In this document: one piece after another, positions 44,538 through 53,678 of the stretch
How positions within the stretch are numbered: position 1 is the stretch's first letter
Layout: each line of letters opens with the position of its first letter
Source: Burkholderia ubonensis
GTDB lineage: Bacteria; Pseudomonadota; Gammaproteobacteria; Burkholderiales; Burkholderiaceae
Assembly (NCBI RefSeq): GCF_902833085.1
Contig: NZ_CADFEB010000005.1
Span: 1-64,000, forward strand
DNA length: 64,000 nucleotides
Reading direction: 5' to 3'
The notes under the pieces: generated by a model
What the model saw: only the letters and a program-made list of their open reading frames with translations
The model's database searches: none
What the model was told of the DNA's origin: nothing
Made by a program: the position numbers and the translations under genes

Positions 44538-45353
44538 ATGAAAATCCACACACTCGCTACGTGGCTCGTCGGGGTTGCGCTCGTGACGGCGGGCAGCGCC
44601 GCGCACGCGGACCGCCTCGACGACATCAAGAAGGCCGGCGTGCTGCGCGTCGCGACGTTCGACAGCAACCCGCCGTTCGGCTTCGTCGACGGGAAGACCA
44701 ACCACATCGTCGGCCTCGACGTCGACTACGCGAAAGCGCTCGCCGACAAGCTCGGCGTGAAGCTGCAACTGCAGCCGACGAACCCGGCGAACCGCATTCC
44801 GTTCCTGACGTCCGGCAAGGTCGACCTCGTGCTCGCGAACTTCACGATCACCGACGAGCGCGCGAAGCAGGTCGATTTCAGCATTCCGTATTTCTCGTCG
44901 GGCCAGCAGTTCCTCGCGAAGAAGGGCGTGCTGAAGTCGGCCGAGCAACTGAACGGGCTGCGGGTCGGCGCGGACAAGGGCACGACCAACGAGATCACGC
45001 TGCGCGAGAAATATCCGAAGGCGACGATCGTCGCGTACGACGACACGCCGTTCGCGTTCGCCGCGCTGCGCGCCGGCAACGTGCAGGCGATCACGCAGGA
45101 CGGGCCGAAGCTGATCGGCCTGCTCGCGAACGTGCCGGACAAGCAGAACTACGAGATCCCGGCGTTCGCGATCTCGAACGACTACATGGGCGTCGGCGTG
45201 CCGAAGGGCGAGACGCGCCTGCTCGGCTTCGTCAACGACACGCTGAAGGGGCTCGAGACGAGCGGCCGCGCGCCGCAGATCTACGACGCGTGGTTCGGGC
45301 CGGCGACGAAGACGCCGCTCACGCGCATCTTCCGCATCGGCGACAAGACCTGA
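44538..45353 (+). CDS. Amino-acid ABC transporter, periplasmic binding protein
   Basis: A 271-residue family 3 solute-binding protein: a signal peptide (LATWLVGVALVTAGSAAHA), mature start DRLDDIKKAGVLRVATFDSN, and signatures GLDVDYAKALADKLGVKLQL and VLANFTITDERAKQVDFSIP. It binds a polar amino acid or related cation. The ATG at 44538 is preceded by an in-frame GTG at 44532; both are weakly supported by ribosome binding sites. It is followed by two permease genes, with a large hairpin in between. Confidence 0.88.
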   Translation: MKIHTLATWLVGVALVTAGSAAHADRLDDIKKAGVLRVATFDSNPPFGFVDGKTNHIVGLDVDYAKALADKLGVKLQLQPTNPANRIPFLTSGKVDLVLANFTITDERAKQVDFSIPYFSSGQQFLAKKGVLKSAEQLNGLRVGADKGTTNEITLREKYPKATIVAYDDTPFAFAALRAGNVQAITQDGPKLIGLLANVPDKQNYEIPAFAISNDYMGVGVPKGETRLLGFVNDTLKGLETSGRAPQIYDAWFGPATKTPLTRIFRIGDKT

Positions 45354-45378
45354 GCACGCGATACGACACGTGACACGC

Positions 45379-45425
45379 GCGCCGCGATGCACTCGCTGGG
45401 CCAACCGGCGAGTGCATCGCGGCGC
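45379..45425 (+). other. Large perfect hairpin between binding protein and permease genes
   Basis: An 18-bp perfect stem (45379-45396 with 45408-45425) and an 11-base loop lie 26 bases after the binding-protein stop. No long T run follows. It probably stabilises the upstream message or attenuates transcription into the permease genes, so that more binding protein is made. Confidence 0.75.
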
Positions 45426-45472
45426 ATTTCATCGACTTCCGATCGCGGGCGCTACGCGTTCGCGCCACACGC

Positions 45473-46195
45473 ATGCTCGGGTTGGCTCCCAAATACCTGT
45501 CCTGGCTCTGCCAGGGCTTCCTGCTGACGCTCGGCCTGTCGGCCGCGTCGGCCGTTGCCGCGGTCGTCGGCGGTCTTGCGCTGTCGATCCTGCGCCATAC
45601 GCGCCATCGGGTGCTGCGCGCCGCGGTGGCGGCCTATGTCGTCACGTTCCGCAACACGCCGCTGCTCGTGCAATTGCTGTTCTGGTACTTCGGCGTCGCG
45701 TCGCTGCTGCCCGACACCTGGGTCGCGTGGCTGAACGCGGGCCATGCATGGCATGCGGGCCCGTTCACGCTCGCGTGGCCGTCGTTCGAGTTCGTCGCCG
45801 GCTGGGTCGGGCTGAGCGCGTATACGGCCGCGTTCGTCGCAGAGGAATGCGAAGCAGGCCTGCGCGGCGTGCCGCTCGCGCAGCGCGACGCGGCCGCGGC
45901 GCTCGGCCTCACACCGTTGCAGGCGCTGCGCTATGTGATCCTGCCGCAGGCGGTGCGCATCGCGTTGCCGCCGCTGTTCGGGCAGGCCATGAATCTCGTG
46001 AAGAACTCGTCGCTGGCGATGGCGATCGGCGTCGCCGAGCTGTCGTATGCGTCGCGGCAGGTCGAGACCGAGACCTTCAAGACCTTCGCCGCGTTCGGCG
46101 TCGCGACCGTGCTGTACGTGGCCGCGGCGGCCGCGATCGAAGCGGTCGCGTACGCGTCTGCGCAATGGCGCGACCGGCTAGGCGCGGGGCATTGA
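45473..46195 (+). CDS. Amino-acid ABC transporter permease (HisM/GltJ type)
   Basis: A 240-residue polar amino-acid permease with about five helices. YVVTFRNTPLLVQLLFWYFG and the EAA loop RDAAAALGLTPLQALRYVIL are diagnostic, then KNSSLAMAIGVAELSYASRQ. It pairs with the second permease encoded 2 bases downstream. No ribosome binding site of strength is seen before the ATG at 45473. Confidence 0.9.
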   Translation: MLGLAPKYLSWLCQGFLLTLGLSAASAVAAVVGGLALSILRHTRHRVLRAAVAAYVVTFRNTPLLVQLLFWYFGVASLLPDTWVAWLNAGHAWHAGPFTLAWPSFEFVAGWVGLSAYTAAFVAEECEAGLRGVPLAQRDAAAALGLTPLQALRYVILPQAVRIALPPLFGQAMNLVKNSSLAMAIGVAELSYASRQVETETFKTFAAFGVATVLYVAAAAAIEAVAYASAQWRDRLGAGH

Positions 46196-46197
46196 CG

Positions 46198-46923
46198 ATG
46201 GAATTCTCGCTGTTCGCCGACAATCTTCCGTACCTGCTCGTCGGCGCGTTCCCGGACGGGCCGCTCGGCGGCGCCGCGCTGTCGCTGGTGCTAGCGATCG
46301 CGGCCGCGTGCGCGTCGGCGGTGCTGGGCATCGCGCTCGGCGTCGCGATGGCGCTCGCGCGCGGCTGGGCGCGCGTGCTGCTGCTCACGTTCATCGGCTT
46401 TTTCCGCGCGATTCCGGTGCTGATGCTGATCTTCTGGACGTATTTCCTGATGCCGATGCTGCTGCACACCGACGTGCCGGGGCTCGCGACGGTCGTGTGC
46501 GCGCTCGCGCTGATCGGCGGCGCGTATCTCGCGCACGCGGTGCATGCGGGGATCGTCGCGGCCGGCGCGGGGCAGTGGCAGGCAGGGCTGTCGCTCGGCC
46601 TCACGCGCTGGCAGACGGTGCGCTACGTGCTGCTGCCGCAGGCGATCCGGATCATGACGCCGTCGTTCGTGAACCAGTGGGTGTCGCTGGTGAAGGACAC
46701 GTCGCTCGCGTACATCGTCGGCGTGCCTGAGCTGTCGTTCGTCGCGACGCAGGTGAACAACCGGCTGATGGTGTATCCGGCGCCGATCTTCCTGTTCGTC
46801 GCGGCGATCTACCTCGTGCTGTGCACGTCGCTCGATGGCGCGGCGCGCTGGCTGCTGTCGCGTCGTCCGCGTGCGGAACGCAACGCGCGCACGACGGCCG
46901 GGCGTGCGCGGCCGGCGCGTTGA
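46198..46923 (+). CDS. Amino-acid ABC transporter permease (HisQ/GltK type)
   Basis: A 241-residue second permease: GFFRAIPVLMLIFWTYFLMP and QWQAGLSLGLTRWQTVRYVL are the family motifs, then KDTSLAYIVGVPELSFVATQ. It forms the channel with the preceding permease. No ATPase gene follows; the next gene is convergent. An ATPase encoded elsewhere must energise the system. The C-terminus is Arg-rich. Confidence 0.9.
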   Translation: MEFSLFADNLPYLLVGAFPDGPLGGAALSLVLAIAAACASAVLGIALGVAMALARGWARVLLLTFIGFFRAIPVLMLIFWTYFLMPMLLHTDVPGLATVVCALALIGGAYLAHAVHAGIVAAGAGQWQAGLSLGLTRWQTVRYVLLPQAIRIMTPSFVNQWVSLVKDTSLAYIVGVPELSFVATQVNNRLMVYPAPIFLFVAAIYLVLCTSLDGAARWLLSRRPRAERNARTTAGRARPAR

Positions 46924-46944
46924 CGCCGGCGGGCGCCGTGCGCG

Positions 46945-48201
46945 TCAGGATGCGGTGTAGTGCGTGTTGAAGACCGCGCGCAGCGTCGATTTGTCGCTGG
47001 CGAAGTCGGCCCACAGCGGGCCGTCGGTCTGCGCGAACGCGAACGGCGCGGTGTTGATCGACGCGAGGCGGAAGCGCCATTCCGCGGCTTCCTGGCGGAA
47101 CGCGGTGCGCTGCATGTCGGACAGGCCCGTTTGCGCTTGCGCAAGCGTGACGAGCGGATCGACCGGCTGGTCGGCGACCCGCACCTCGAAGTGCAGGTGC
47201 GGGCCCGTTGCCGCGCCGGTCATGCCGACCGACCCGATGCGCTCGCCCTGCCTGACATGTTCGCCGACCTTCAGCCCGTGCGCGAACGCGGACAGGTGCG
47301 CGTAGTAGGTCGAATAACCGTCGGCGTGATCGACGATCACATAGCGGCCGTAGCCGCCCGGATCGGTGCCGACGAACGACACGGTGCCGTCGGCCGCCGC
47401 GTCGACGCGCGTGCCGGACGGCGCGGCGAGATCGACGCCGGTGTGGAACGCCATCGCCTGCGACAGCGGATGGACGCGCTCGCCGAAGAACGAGCTGATG
47501 CGGGTCCACTTGACGGGCATCGTGAACGCGGCGGCTTCGAGCGGCGTGCCGTCGAGCGTGTAGTACGCACCCTTGTCGGCGCCCGGCGGCTTGAACCAGA
47601 GCGCGCCGAACGTGCGGCCCGCGACGCGCAGCTCGAGCGCGGTGAGGCGGGGCGCGCCCTGGGTCGCGTCGAACGCGAGGCGGTAGTAGTCGCCGCGATG
47701 CGCGCTTTCACGCATCGGCACCTTGCCGCTGACGATGTCGCCGAGCTGGATCCGCACTTCCGGCGGCAGGTCGAGACGGTTCAGCGTATCGGACAGCGTC
47801 AGCTCGATGTCGCCGGCACGCAGCCCGTGCTCGGGCTCGGGCGGCGCGAGCGTGAACAGGTTCGCATAGCCGAGCATGTCGTTGCGGTGCGCGCTGAGCG
47901 GCGCGAACAGGCCCGGCTGCGCATTGCGCTCGCCGATCGTCTGGACGAGCTCGTTCGTAATGAAACGCTGCGCGGTGGGGAACGGGGTGTCCGACAGCAC
48001 GCGCTGCGGCATCGCGGCCGCGTCGGTGTCGACGGCGCCGGGCAGTTGCGAGACGGCCGGCAGCGTGACGGCGAGGCCGAGCGTGGCGAGGGCGCCGAGC
48101 ACGGCGGCCGGCAGCATCGCGCGCACGAGCTGCCACGCGCGCGCGGGACGCGGCGCGGAAGAATCAGGAATTGCGGCAGATTTGACCAAGGGTGTCCACA
48201 T
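46945..48201 (-). CDS. M23-family peptidoglycan metallopeptidase
   Basis: A 418-residue envelope protein with an N-terminal membrane anchor (MLPAAVLGALATLGLAVTLP, about residues 29-48), an intermediate region related to LytM-type opacity proteins, and a C-terminal LytM/M23 domain with zinc ligands in FHTGVDLAAPSGT and the HLHFEVRV box. All catalytic residues appear present. It cleaves peptidoglycan cross-bridges in the periplasm. The ribosome binding site before the ATG at 48201 is weak. An intrinsic terminator lies in its leader 64 bases upstream of the start codon. Confidence 0.88.
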   Translation of the reverse strand: MWTPLVKSAAIPDSSAPRPARAWQLVRAMLPAAVLGALATLGLAVTLPAVSQLPGAVDTDAAAMPQRVLSDTPFPTAQRFITNELVQTIGERNAQPGLFAPLSAHRNDMLGYANLFTLAPPEPEHGLRAGDIELTLSDTLNRLDLPPEVRIQLGDIVSGKVPMRESAHRGDYYRLAFDATQGAPRLTALELRVAGRTFGALWFKPPGADKGAYYTLDGTPLEAAAFTMPVKWTRISSFFGERVHPLSQAMAFHTGVDLAAPSGTRVDAAADGTVSFVGTDPGGYGRYVIVDHADGYSTYYAHLSAFAHGLKVGEHVRQGERIGSVGMTGAATGPHLHFEVRVADQPVDPLVTLAQAQTGLSDMQRTAFRQEAAEWRFRLASINTAPFAFAQTDGPLWADFASDKSTLRAVFNTHYTAS

Positions 48202-48264
48202 CCAGGAAAACGGTTCGAGGAAAGGGTGTGGGCTGGGGCCGCCGAAAGGAGGGGTGGCGGGCGT

Positions 48265-48291
48265 GCAACAAAACAGGCCCCGTCAGGGGCC
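48265..48291 (-). terminator. Rho-independent terminator in the M23 gene leader
   Basis: On the minus strand GGCCCC pairs with GGGGCC around TGAC, and TGTTTTGTTG follows. It lies between the amrR gene and the M23 peptidase gene, both on the minus strand. It may end the amrR transcript, or act as an attenuator or small-RNA terminator in the peptidase leader. A further CCGGGTCCTGACCCGG hairpin lies about 85 bases upstream. Confidence 0.65.
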
Positions 48292-48513
48292 CGTGTCGTT
48301 TCCGTCCGACCCAACAGCGCGGGAGGCAACCCGCTTCGAACGGCGGCGTGATTGCCGGGTCAGGACCCGGTTATCACGAAGACGCTAAATAAAGATGACA
48401 GCGTCAGTCTACCGATGTTCCGCAAAATGCAGAAAATTTTAAACAGGGTCGGAAATCTTGTTTCGCAGAGCGGAAAATCGCGATGAATCCGGTGTTTTTT
48501 GCGTATCCGGACC

Positions 48514-49161
48514 TCATTCCGGCAATTTTTGCGCGCAGCGCCGGAGCGCGGCGGACGTGCGCACCGCGTCGAAGCCGGCATCGAGGATCGCCTCGGCGTC
48601 GTTCCACAGATTGCCGCGCAGGCGGTTGGTCCAGATCATCGACGCGAACACGCCTTCGAGCAGCGACACGAGATAGACGGCCGCGAGATGCACGTCGAGC
48701 TCGGCCGCGACTTCGCCGCCCGCGGCCGCGCGTCGCAGCAGCGCCTTCGTGATCCGCAGCATCTGCAGCTCGAGCAGCAGGCGGCGGCGCAGCAGCGCGC
48801 CGTTCTCGTCGCACTGTTCGCACTTCGTATACAGGATCACGAGCACGCGCTGCATCGAGCCAGGCTCGCCGCATTGCGCCAGATAGTGCGACGCGGCGCG
48901 CCGCAGCGTGTCGAGCGCGGGTTGCCCGTCGCCGGCCTCGAAGCCCTCGGACGTGCGCGCGAACGCGCGGTCGCACATCGCCAGGCATACCTCCATCTTG
49001 TTCTTGTAGTGCCCGTAGACGGCGCCCCGGGACATGCCGGCGGCCTCCGCGAGGTCCGCCATCGCGGTTTGGGCAACGCCTTTCTCGAGCAGCACGAGCT
49101 CGGCGGCATCGAGGATCCGGTGCTTGATGGCAAGAGATTCTTCCCGGGTCTTGCGGGCCAT
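48514..49161 (-). CDS. amrR: TetR-family repressor of the RND efflux operon
   Basis: A 215-residue TetR/AcrR regulator: helix-turn-helix LVLLEKGVAQTAMADLAEAA and GMSRGAVYGHYKNKMEVCLA, then a helical ligand domain. It is divergent from the amrAB-oprA operon with 149 bp between, the arrangement of AmrR in B. pseudomallei and B. cenocepacia. It should repress the pump until bound by a drug or metabolite. An inverted repeat at 49236-49253 is a likely operator. Confidence 0.9.
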   Translation of the reverse strand: MARKTREESLAIKHRILDAAELVLLEKGVAQTAMADLAEAAGMSRGAVYGHYKNKMEVCLAMCDRAFARTSEGFEAGDGQPALDTLRRAASHYLAQCGEPGSMQRVLVILYTKCEQCDENGALLRRRLLLELQMLRITKALLRRAAAGGEVAAELDVHLAAVYLVSLLEGVFASMIWTNRLRGNLWNDAEAILDAGFDAVRTSAALRRCAQKLPE

Positions 49162-49235
49162 GTTGCGAGATTCCTTACGTTTTGCTGTCGCTTTATTGAG
49201 ACAATGTGGCGGTAAATTTAAATCCGTGTGTATTT

Positions 49236-49253
49236 AATCAGACATGACTGATT
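49236..49253. promoter_or_regulatory. Candidate AmrR operator
   Basis: AATCAG-ACATGA-CTGATT is a perfect 6-bp inverted repeat in the AT-rich spacer between the divergent amrR and amrA genes, where promoter elements are expected. Confidence 0.6.
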
Positions 49254-49310
49254 ATAATCGGTCACCCTGAGCCGCCGCATTTTACTGGCGGCGCACGATC
49301 CGAGGTCCAT

Positions 49311-50525
49311 ATGAAGAAGAACAACAATCGCTCCCTGACGCGCCGCCGGCGGCTGGCGCCGTTCGCGCTGGCGGCCGCGCTGGCCGTCGCCGGATGCGGA
49401 AAGGGCGAGCGCGACGCCGCGCCGGAGACCGCGCAGCGCGCGACGGTGGTGACCGTGCGGCCGACCGCGGTGCCGCTCTCCGTCGAGCTGCCGGGCCGGC
49501 TCGAAGCCTACCGGCAGGCGGAAGTGCGCGCGCGGGTCGCGGGCATCGTCACCGCGCGCACCTACGAGGAAGGGCAGGAGGTGAAGCAGGGCGCGGTGCT
49601 GTTCCGCATCGATCCCGCGCCGCTGAAGGCCGCGCGCGACGCGGCGCAGGGCACGCTGGCGAAGGCGCAGGCCGCGTCGCTCGCGGCGACCGACAAGCGC
49701 CGCCGCTACGACGATCTGGTGCGCGACCGCGCGGTCAGCGAGCGCGACCACACCGAGGCGGTTGCCGCCGACGCGCAGGCGAAGGCCGAGGTCGCGTCGG
49801 CGAAGGCCGAGCTCGCGCGCGCGCAGCTCCAGCTCGACTATGCGACCGTCACCGCGCCGATCGCGGGCCGCGCGCGGCGTGCGCTCGTCACCGAGGGCGC
49901 GCTGGTCGGCCAGAACGAGGCGACGCCGCTCACGACCGTCGAGCAGCTCGATCCGATCTACGTGAACTTCTCGCAGCCGGCCGCGGACGTCGACGCGCTG
50001 CGCCGCGCGGTGACGAGCGGCCGCGCGACCGGGATCGCGCAGCAGGACATCGCCGTGACGCTGCTGCGCCCGGACGGCACCGCGTATCCGCTGAAGGGCA
50101 AGCTGCTGTTCCGCGATCTCGCGGTCGATCCGACCACCGACACCGTCGCGATGCGCGCGCTGTTCCCGAATCCGGACCGCGAGCTGCTGCCCGGCGCCTA
50201 CGTGAAGATCGCGCTCGACAACGCGGTCGACCGCCAGGCGATCCTCGTGCCGCGCGACGCGCTGCTGCGCACGGCCGACCGCGCATCGGTGCGGGTGGTC
50301 GGCGCCGACGGCAAGGTCAAGGACGTCGAGGTCGCGGCCGACCAGATGAGCGGCCGCGACTGGCGCATCACGCGCGGCCTGAAGGGCGGCGAGCGCGTGA
50401 TCGTCGACAACGCCGCGCAATTCTCGCCCGATACCGCGGTGCAGCCCGTCGAGCGGGCAGGGCCGGCCAAGGCGGGGCAACCCGCGGCCGCCTCCGCTCC
50501 CGGCGCCACCGCCCGCCAAACCTGA
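49311..50525 (+). CDS. amrA: RND efflux periplasmic adaptor (membrane fusion protein)
   Basis: A 404-residue MFP/HlyD-type adaptor. A lipoprotein signal peptide (FALAAALAVAGC, lipid on Cys) is followed by a barrel-sandwich domain (RARVAGIVTARTYEEGQEVK), a helical hairpin and the conserved KAELARAQLQLDYATVTAPI. It links the inner-membrane pump AmrB to the outer-membrane channel. The ATG at 49311 is chosen. Homologous to AmrA of the aminoglycoside/macrolide pump of B. pseudomallei and to RND-3 in B. cenocepacia. Confidence 0.92.
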   Translation: MKKNNNRSLTRRRRLAPFALAAALAVAGCGKGERDAAPETAQRATVVTVRPTAVPLSVELPGRLEAYRQAEVRARVAGIVTARTYEEGQEVKQGAVLFRIDPAPLKAARDAAQGTLAKAQAASLAATDKRRRYDDLVRDRAVSERDHTEAVAADAQAKAEVASAKAELARAQLQLDYATVTAPIAGRARRALVTEGALVGQNEATPLTTVEQLDPIYVNFSQPAADVDALRRAVTSGRATGIAQQDIAVTLLRPDGTAYPLKGKLLFRDLAVDPTTDTVAMRALFPNPDRELLPGAYVKIALDNAVDRQAILVPRDALLRTADRASVRVVGADGKVKDVEVAADQMSGRDWRITRGLKGGERVIVDNAAQFSPDTAVQPVERAGPAKAGQPAAASAPGATARQT

Positions 50526-50540
50526 CCGGTTCGAATCAAC

Positions 50541-53500
50541 ATGGCACGTTTCTTCATCGATCGCCCCGTGTTCGCGTGGGTGATCGCAATCTTCATCATG
50601 CTGGGCGGCGTGTTCGCGATCCGCGCGCTGCCCGTCGCGCAGTATCCGGACATCGCGCCGCCCGTCGTCAGCATCTACGCGACCTATCCGGGCGCGTCCG
50701 CGCAGGTCGTCGAGGAATCCGTCACCGCGCTGATCGAGCGCGAGATGAACGGCGCGCCCGGGCTGTTGTATACGTCCGCGACGAGCAGCGTCGGCATGGC
50801 GTCGCTGTACCTGACGTTCAAGCAGGGCGTGAATGCCGATCTCGCCGCGGTCGAGGTGCAGAACCGCCTGAAGACGGTCGAGGCGCGGCTGCCCGAGCCC
50901 GTGCGGCGCGACGGCATCCAGGTCGAGAAGGCTGCCGACAACATCCAGCTCGTCGTGTCGCTGACGTCCGAGGACGGCCGGATGAACGCGGTGCAGCTCG
51001 GCGAATACGCGTCGGCGAACGTCGTGCAGGCGCTGCGGCGCGTCGAGGGCGTCGGCAGGGTGCAGTTCTGGGGCTCGGAATACGCGATGCGGATCTGGCC
51101 GGACCCGGTCAAGATGGCCGGCGACGGGCTCACCGCGTCGGACATCGCGGCGGCCGTGCGCGCGCACAACGCGCGCGTGACGGTGGGCGACATCGGCCGC
51201 GGCGCGGTGCCGGACAGCGCGCCGATTGCGGCGACCGTGTTCGCCGACGCGCCGCTGAAGACGCCCGCGGATTTCGGCGCGATCGCGCTGCGCGCGCGGC
51301 CGGACGGCTCGGCGCTGTTCCTGCGCGACGTCGCGCGCATCGAGTTCGGCGGCAACGACTACAACTACCCGTCCTACGTGAACGGCAAGGTCGCGACCGG
51401 CATGGGCATCAAGCTCGCGCCGGGCTCGAACGCGGTTGCCACCGAGCAGCGCGTGCGCGCGACGATGAACGAGCTGTCGAAGTTCTTCCCGCCGGGCGTC
51501 AAGTACCAGATTCCGTACGAGACGTCGTCGTTCGTGCGCGTGTCGATGAACAAGGTCGTCACGACGCTGATCGAGGCGGGCGTGCTGGTGTTCCTCGTGA
51601 TGTTCCTGTTCATGCAGAACCTGCGCGCGACGCTGATCCCGACGCTCGTCGTGCCGGTCGCGCTCGCGGGCACGTTCGGCGTGATGTTCGCGGCGGGCTT
51701 CTCGATCAACGTGCTGACGATGTTCGGGATGGTGCTCGCGATCGGCATCCTCGTCGACGACGCGATCGTCGTCGTCGAGAACGTCGAGCGGCTGATGGTC
51801 GAGGAAGGGCTCGCGCCGTACGAGGCGACCGTCAAGGCGATGACGCAGATCAGCGGCGCGATCATCGGCATCACCGTGGTGCTGACGTCGGTGTTCGTGC
51901 CGATGGCGTTCTTCGGCGGCGCGGTCGGCAACATCTACCGGCAGTTCGCGCTGTCGCTCGCGGTGTCGATCGGCTTCTCGGCGTTCCTCGCGCTGTCGCT
52001 GACGCCCGCGCTGTGCGCGACGCTGCTCAAGCCGGTCGCCGACGGCCATCACGAGAAGGGCGGCTTCTTCGGCTGGTTCAACCGCTTCGTCGCGCGGGCG
52101 ACGCAGCGCTATGCGCTGCGCGTCGGCGGCATGCTGAAGAAGCCGGTGCGCTGGCTCGTCGTGTACGGCGCGCTGACCGCGGTCGCCGCGCTGATGCTGA
52201 CGCGCCTGCCGACCGCGTTCCTGCCGGACGAGGACCAGGGCAACTTCATGGTGATGGTGATCCGGCCGCAGGGCACGCCGCTCGCGGAAACGATGCAGAG
52301 CGTGCGCGAGGTCGAGACCTACGTGCGCACGCAGGAGCCGGCCGCGTACACGTTCGCGCTCGGCGGCTTCAACCTGTACGGCGAAGGGCCGAACGGCGGG
52401 ATGATCTTCGTGACGCTGAAGAACTGGAAGGACCGCAAGCGCGCGCACGACCAGGTGCAGGCGATCGTCGCGCGCATCAACGAGCGCTTCGCGGCGACGC
52501 CGAACACGACGGTGTTCGCGATGAACGCGCCGGCGCTGCCGGATCTCGGCTCGTCGAGCGGCTTCGACTTCCGGCTGCAGAACCGCGGCGGGCTCGACTA
52601 CGCGGGGTTCTCCGCCGCGCGCGCGCGGCTGCTCGCCGAAGGCGGCAAGCAGCCGGCGCTCACCGACCTGATGTTCGCGGGCACGCAGGACGCGCCGCAA
52701 CTGAAGCTCGACATCGATCGCGCGAAGGCGTCCGCGCTCGGCGTGTCGATGGAAGAGATCAACACGACGCTCGCGGTGATGTTCGGCTCCGACTACGTCG
52801 GCGACTTCATGCACGGCACGCAGGTGCGGCGCGTGATCGTGCAGGCGGACGGCCGGCACCGGCTCGATCCGGACGACGTGAAGAAGCTGCGCGTGCGCAA
52901 TGCGCGCGGCGAGATGGTGCCGCTCGCCGCGTTCGCGACGCTGCACTGGACGCTCGGCCCGCCGCAGCTCACGCGCTACAACGGCTTCCCGTCGTTCACG
53001 ATCAACGGCTCGGCCGCGCACGGCCACAGCAGCGGCGAGGCGATGGCGGCGATCGAGCGGATCGCGGGCGAGCTGCCGGCCGGCATCGGCTACGCGTGGT
53101 CGGGGCAGTCGTTCGAGGAGCGGCTGTCGGGCGCGCAGGCGCCGATGCTGTTCGCGCTGTCGGTGCTCGTCGTGTTCCTCGCGCTCGCGGCGCTGTACGA
53201 GAGCTGGTCGATTCCGTTCGCGGTGATGCTGGTCGTGCCGCTCGGCGTGATCGGCGCGGTGCTCGGCGTGACGCTGCGGATGATGCCGAACGACATCTAT
53301 TTCAAGGTGGGGCTGATCGCGACGATCGGGCTGTCCGCGAAGAACGCGATCCTGATCGTCGAGGTCGCGAAGGATCTCGTCGCGCAGGGAATGTCGCTCG
53401 TCGACGCGGCGCTCGAGGCCGCACGGCTGCGGCTGCGGCCGATCGTGATGACGTCGCTCGCGTTCGGCGTCGGCGTGCTGCCGCTCGCGTTCGCGTCGGG

Positions 53501-53678
53501 CGCGGCGTCCGGCGCGCAGATGGCGATCGGCACCGGCGTGCTCGGCGGCGTGATCTCGGCGACCGTGCTCGCGGTGTTCCTCGTCCCGCTGTTTTTCGTG
53601 ATCGTCGGCCGGCTGTTCAACGTCGGCGCGCGCCGCCGCGGCGGTTCGCAACCGGTGACGATGGAGGGTACGTCCTGA
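50541..53678 (+). CDS. amrB: RND multidrug efflux pump, HAE1 family
   Basis: A 1045-residue inner-membrane antiporter of the HAE1 family. It starts MARFFIDRPVFAWVIAIFIM; the proton-relay Asp pair is visible in GILVDDAIVVVENVERLM, and the AcrB-like porter region PVAQYPDIAPPVVSIYATYP follows the first helix. Length and motifs are standard for a functional pump. It exports drugs by proton antiport through AmrA and OprA. The stop overlaps the start of the outer-membrane gene (TGATG). Confidence 0.95.
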   Translation: MARFFIDRPVFAWVIAIFIMLGGVFAIRALPVAQYPDIAPPVVSIYATYPGASAQVVEESVTALIEREMNGAPGLLYTSATSSVGMASLYLTFKQGVNADLAAVEVQNRLKTVEARLPEPVRRDGIQVEKAADNIQLVVSLTSEDGRMNAVQLGEYASANVVQALRRVEGVGRVQFWGSEYAMRIWPDPVKMAGDGLTASDIAAAVRAHNARVTVGDIGRGAVPDSAPIAATVFADAPLKTPADFGAIALRARPDGSALFLRDVARIEFGGNDYNYPSYVNGKVATGMGIKLAPGSNAVATEQRVRATMNELSKFFPPGVKYQIPYETSSFVRVSMNKVVTTLIEAGVLVFLVMFLFMQNLRATLIPTLVVPVALAGTFGVMFAAGFSINVLTMFGMVLAIGILVDDAIVVVENVERLMVEEGLAPYEATVKAMTQISGAIIGITVVLTSVFVPMAFFGGAVGNIYRQFALSLAVSIGFSAFLALSLTPALCATLLKPVADGHHEKGGFFGWFNRFVARATQRYALRVGGMLKKPVRWLVVYGALTAVAALMLTRLPTAFLPDEDQGNFMVMVIRPQGTPLAETMQSVREVETYVRTQEPAAYTFALGGFNLYGEGPNGGMIFVTLKNWKDRKRAHDQVQAIVARINERFAATPNTTVFAMNAPALPDLGSSSGFDFRLQNRGGLDYAGFSAARARLLAEGGKQPALTDLMFAGTQDAPQLKLDIDRAKASALGVSMEEINTTLAVMFGSDYVGDFMHGTQVRRVIVQADGRHRLDPDDVKKLRVRNARGEMVPLAAFATLHWTLGPPQLTRYNGFPSFTINGSAAHGHSSGEAMAAIERIAGELPAGIGYAWSGQSFEERLSGAQAPMLFALSVLVVFLALAALYESWSIPFAVMLVVPLGVIGAVLGVTLRMMPNDIYFKVGLIATIGLSAKNAILIVEVAKDLVAQGMSLVDAALEAARLRLRPIVMTSLAFGVGVLPLAFASGAASGAQMAIGTGVLGGVISATVLAVFLVPLFFVIVGRLFNVGARRRGGSQPVTMEGTS

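Noticed and set aside
49218..53651. 1477-codon minus-strand frame opposite amrA and amrB
   Set aside because: Same reason: an antisense shadow of GC-rich genes without domains or start signals.
49394..53677. Plus-strand frame running through amrA and amrB ahead of oprA
   Set aside because: Only its last part, from 53678, is the real oprA; the rest is an out-of-frame shadow of two clear genes.
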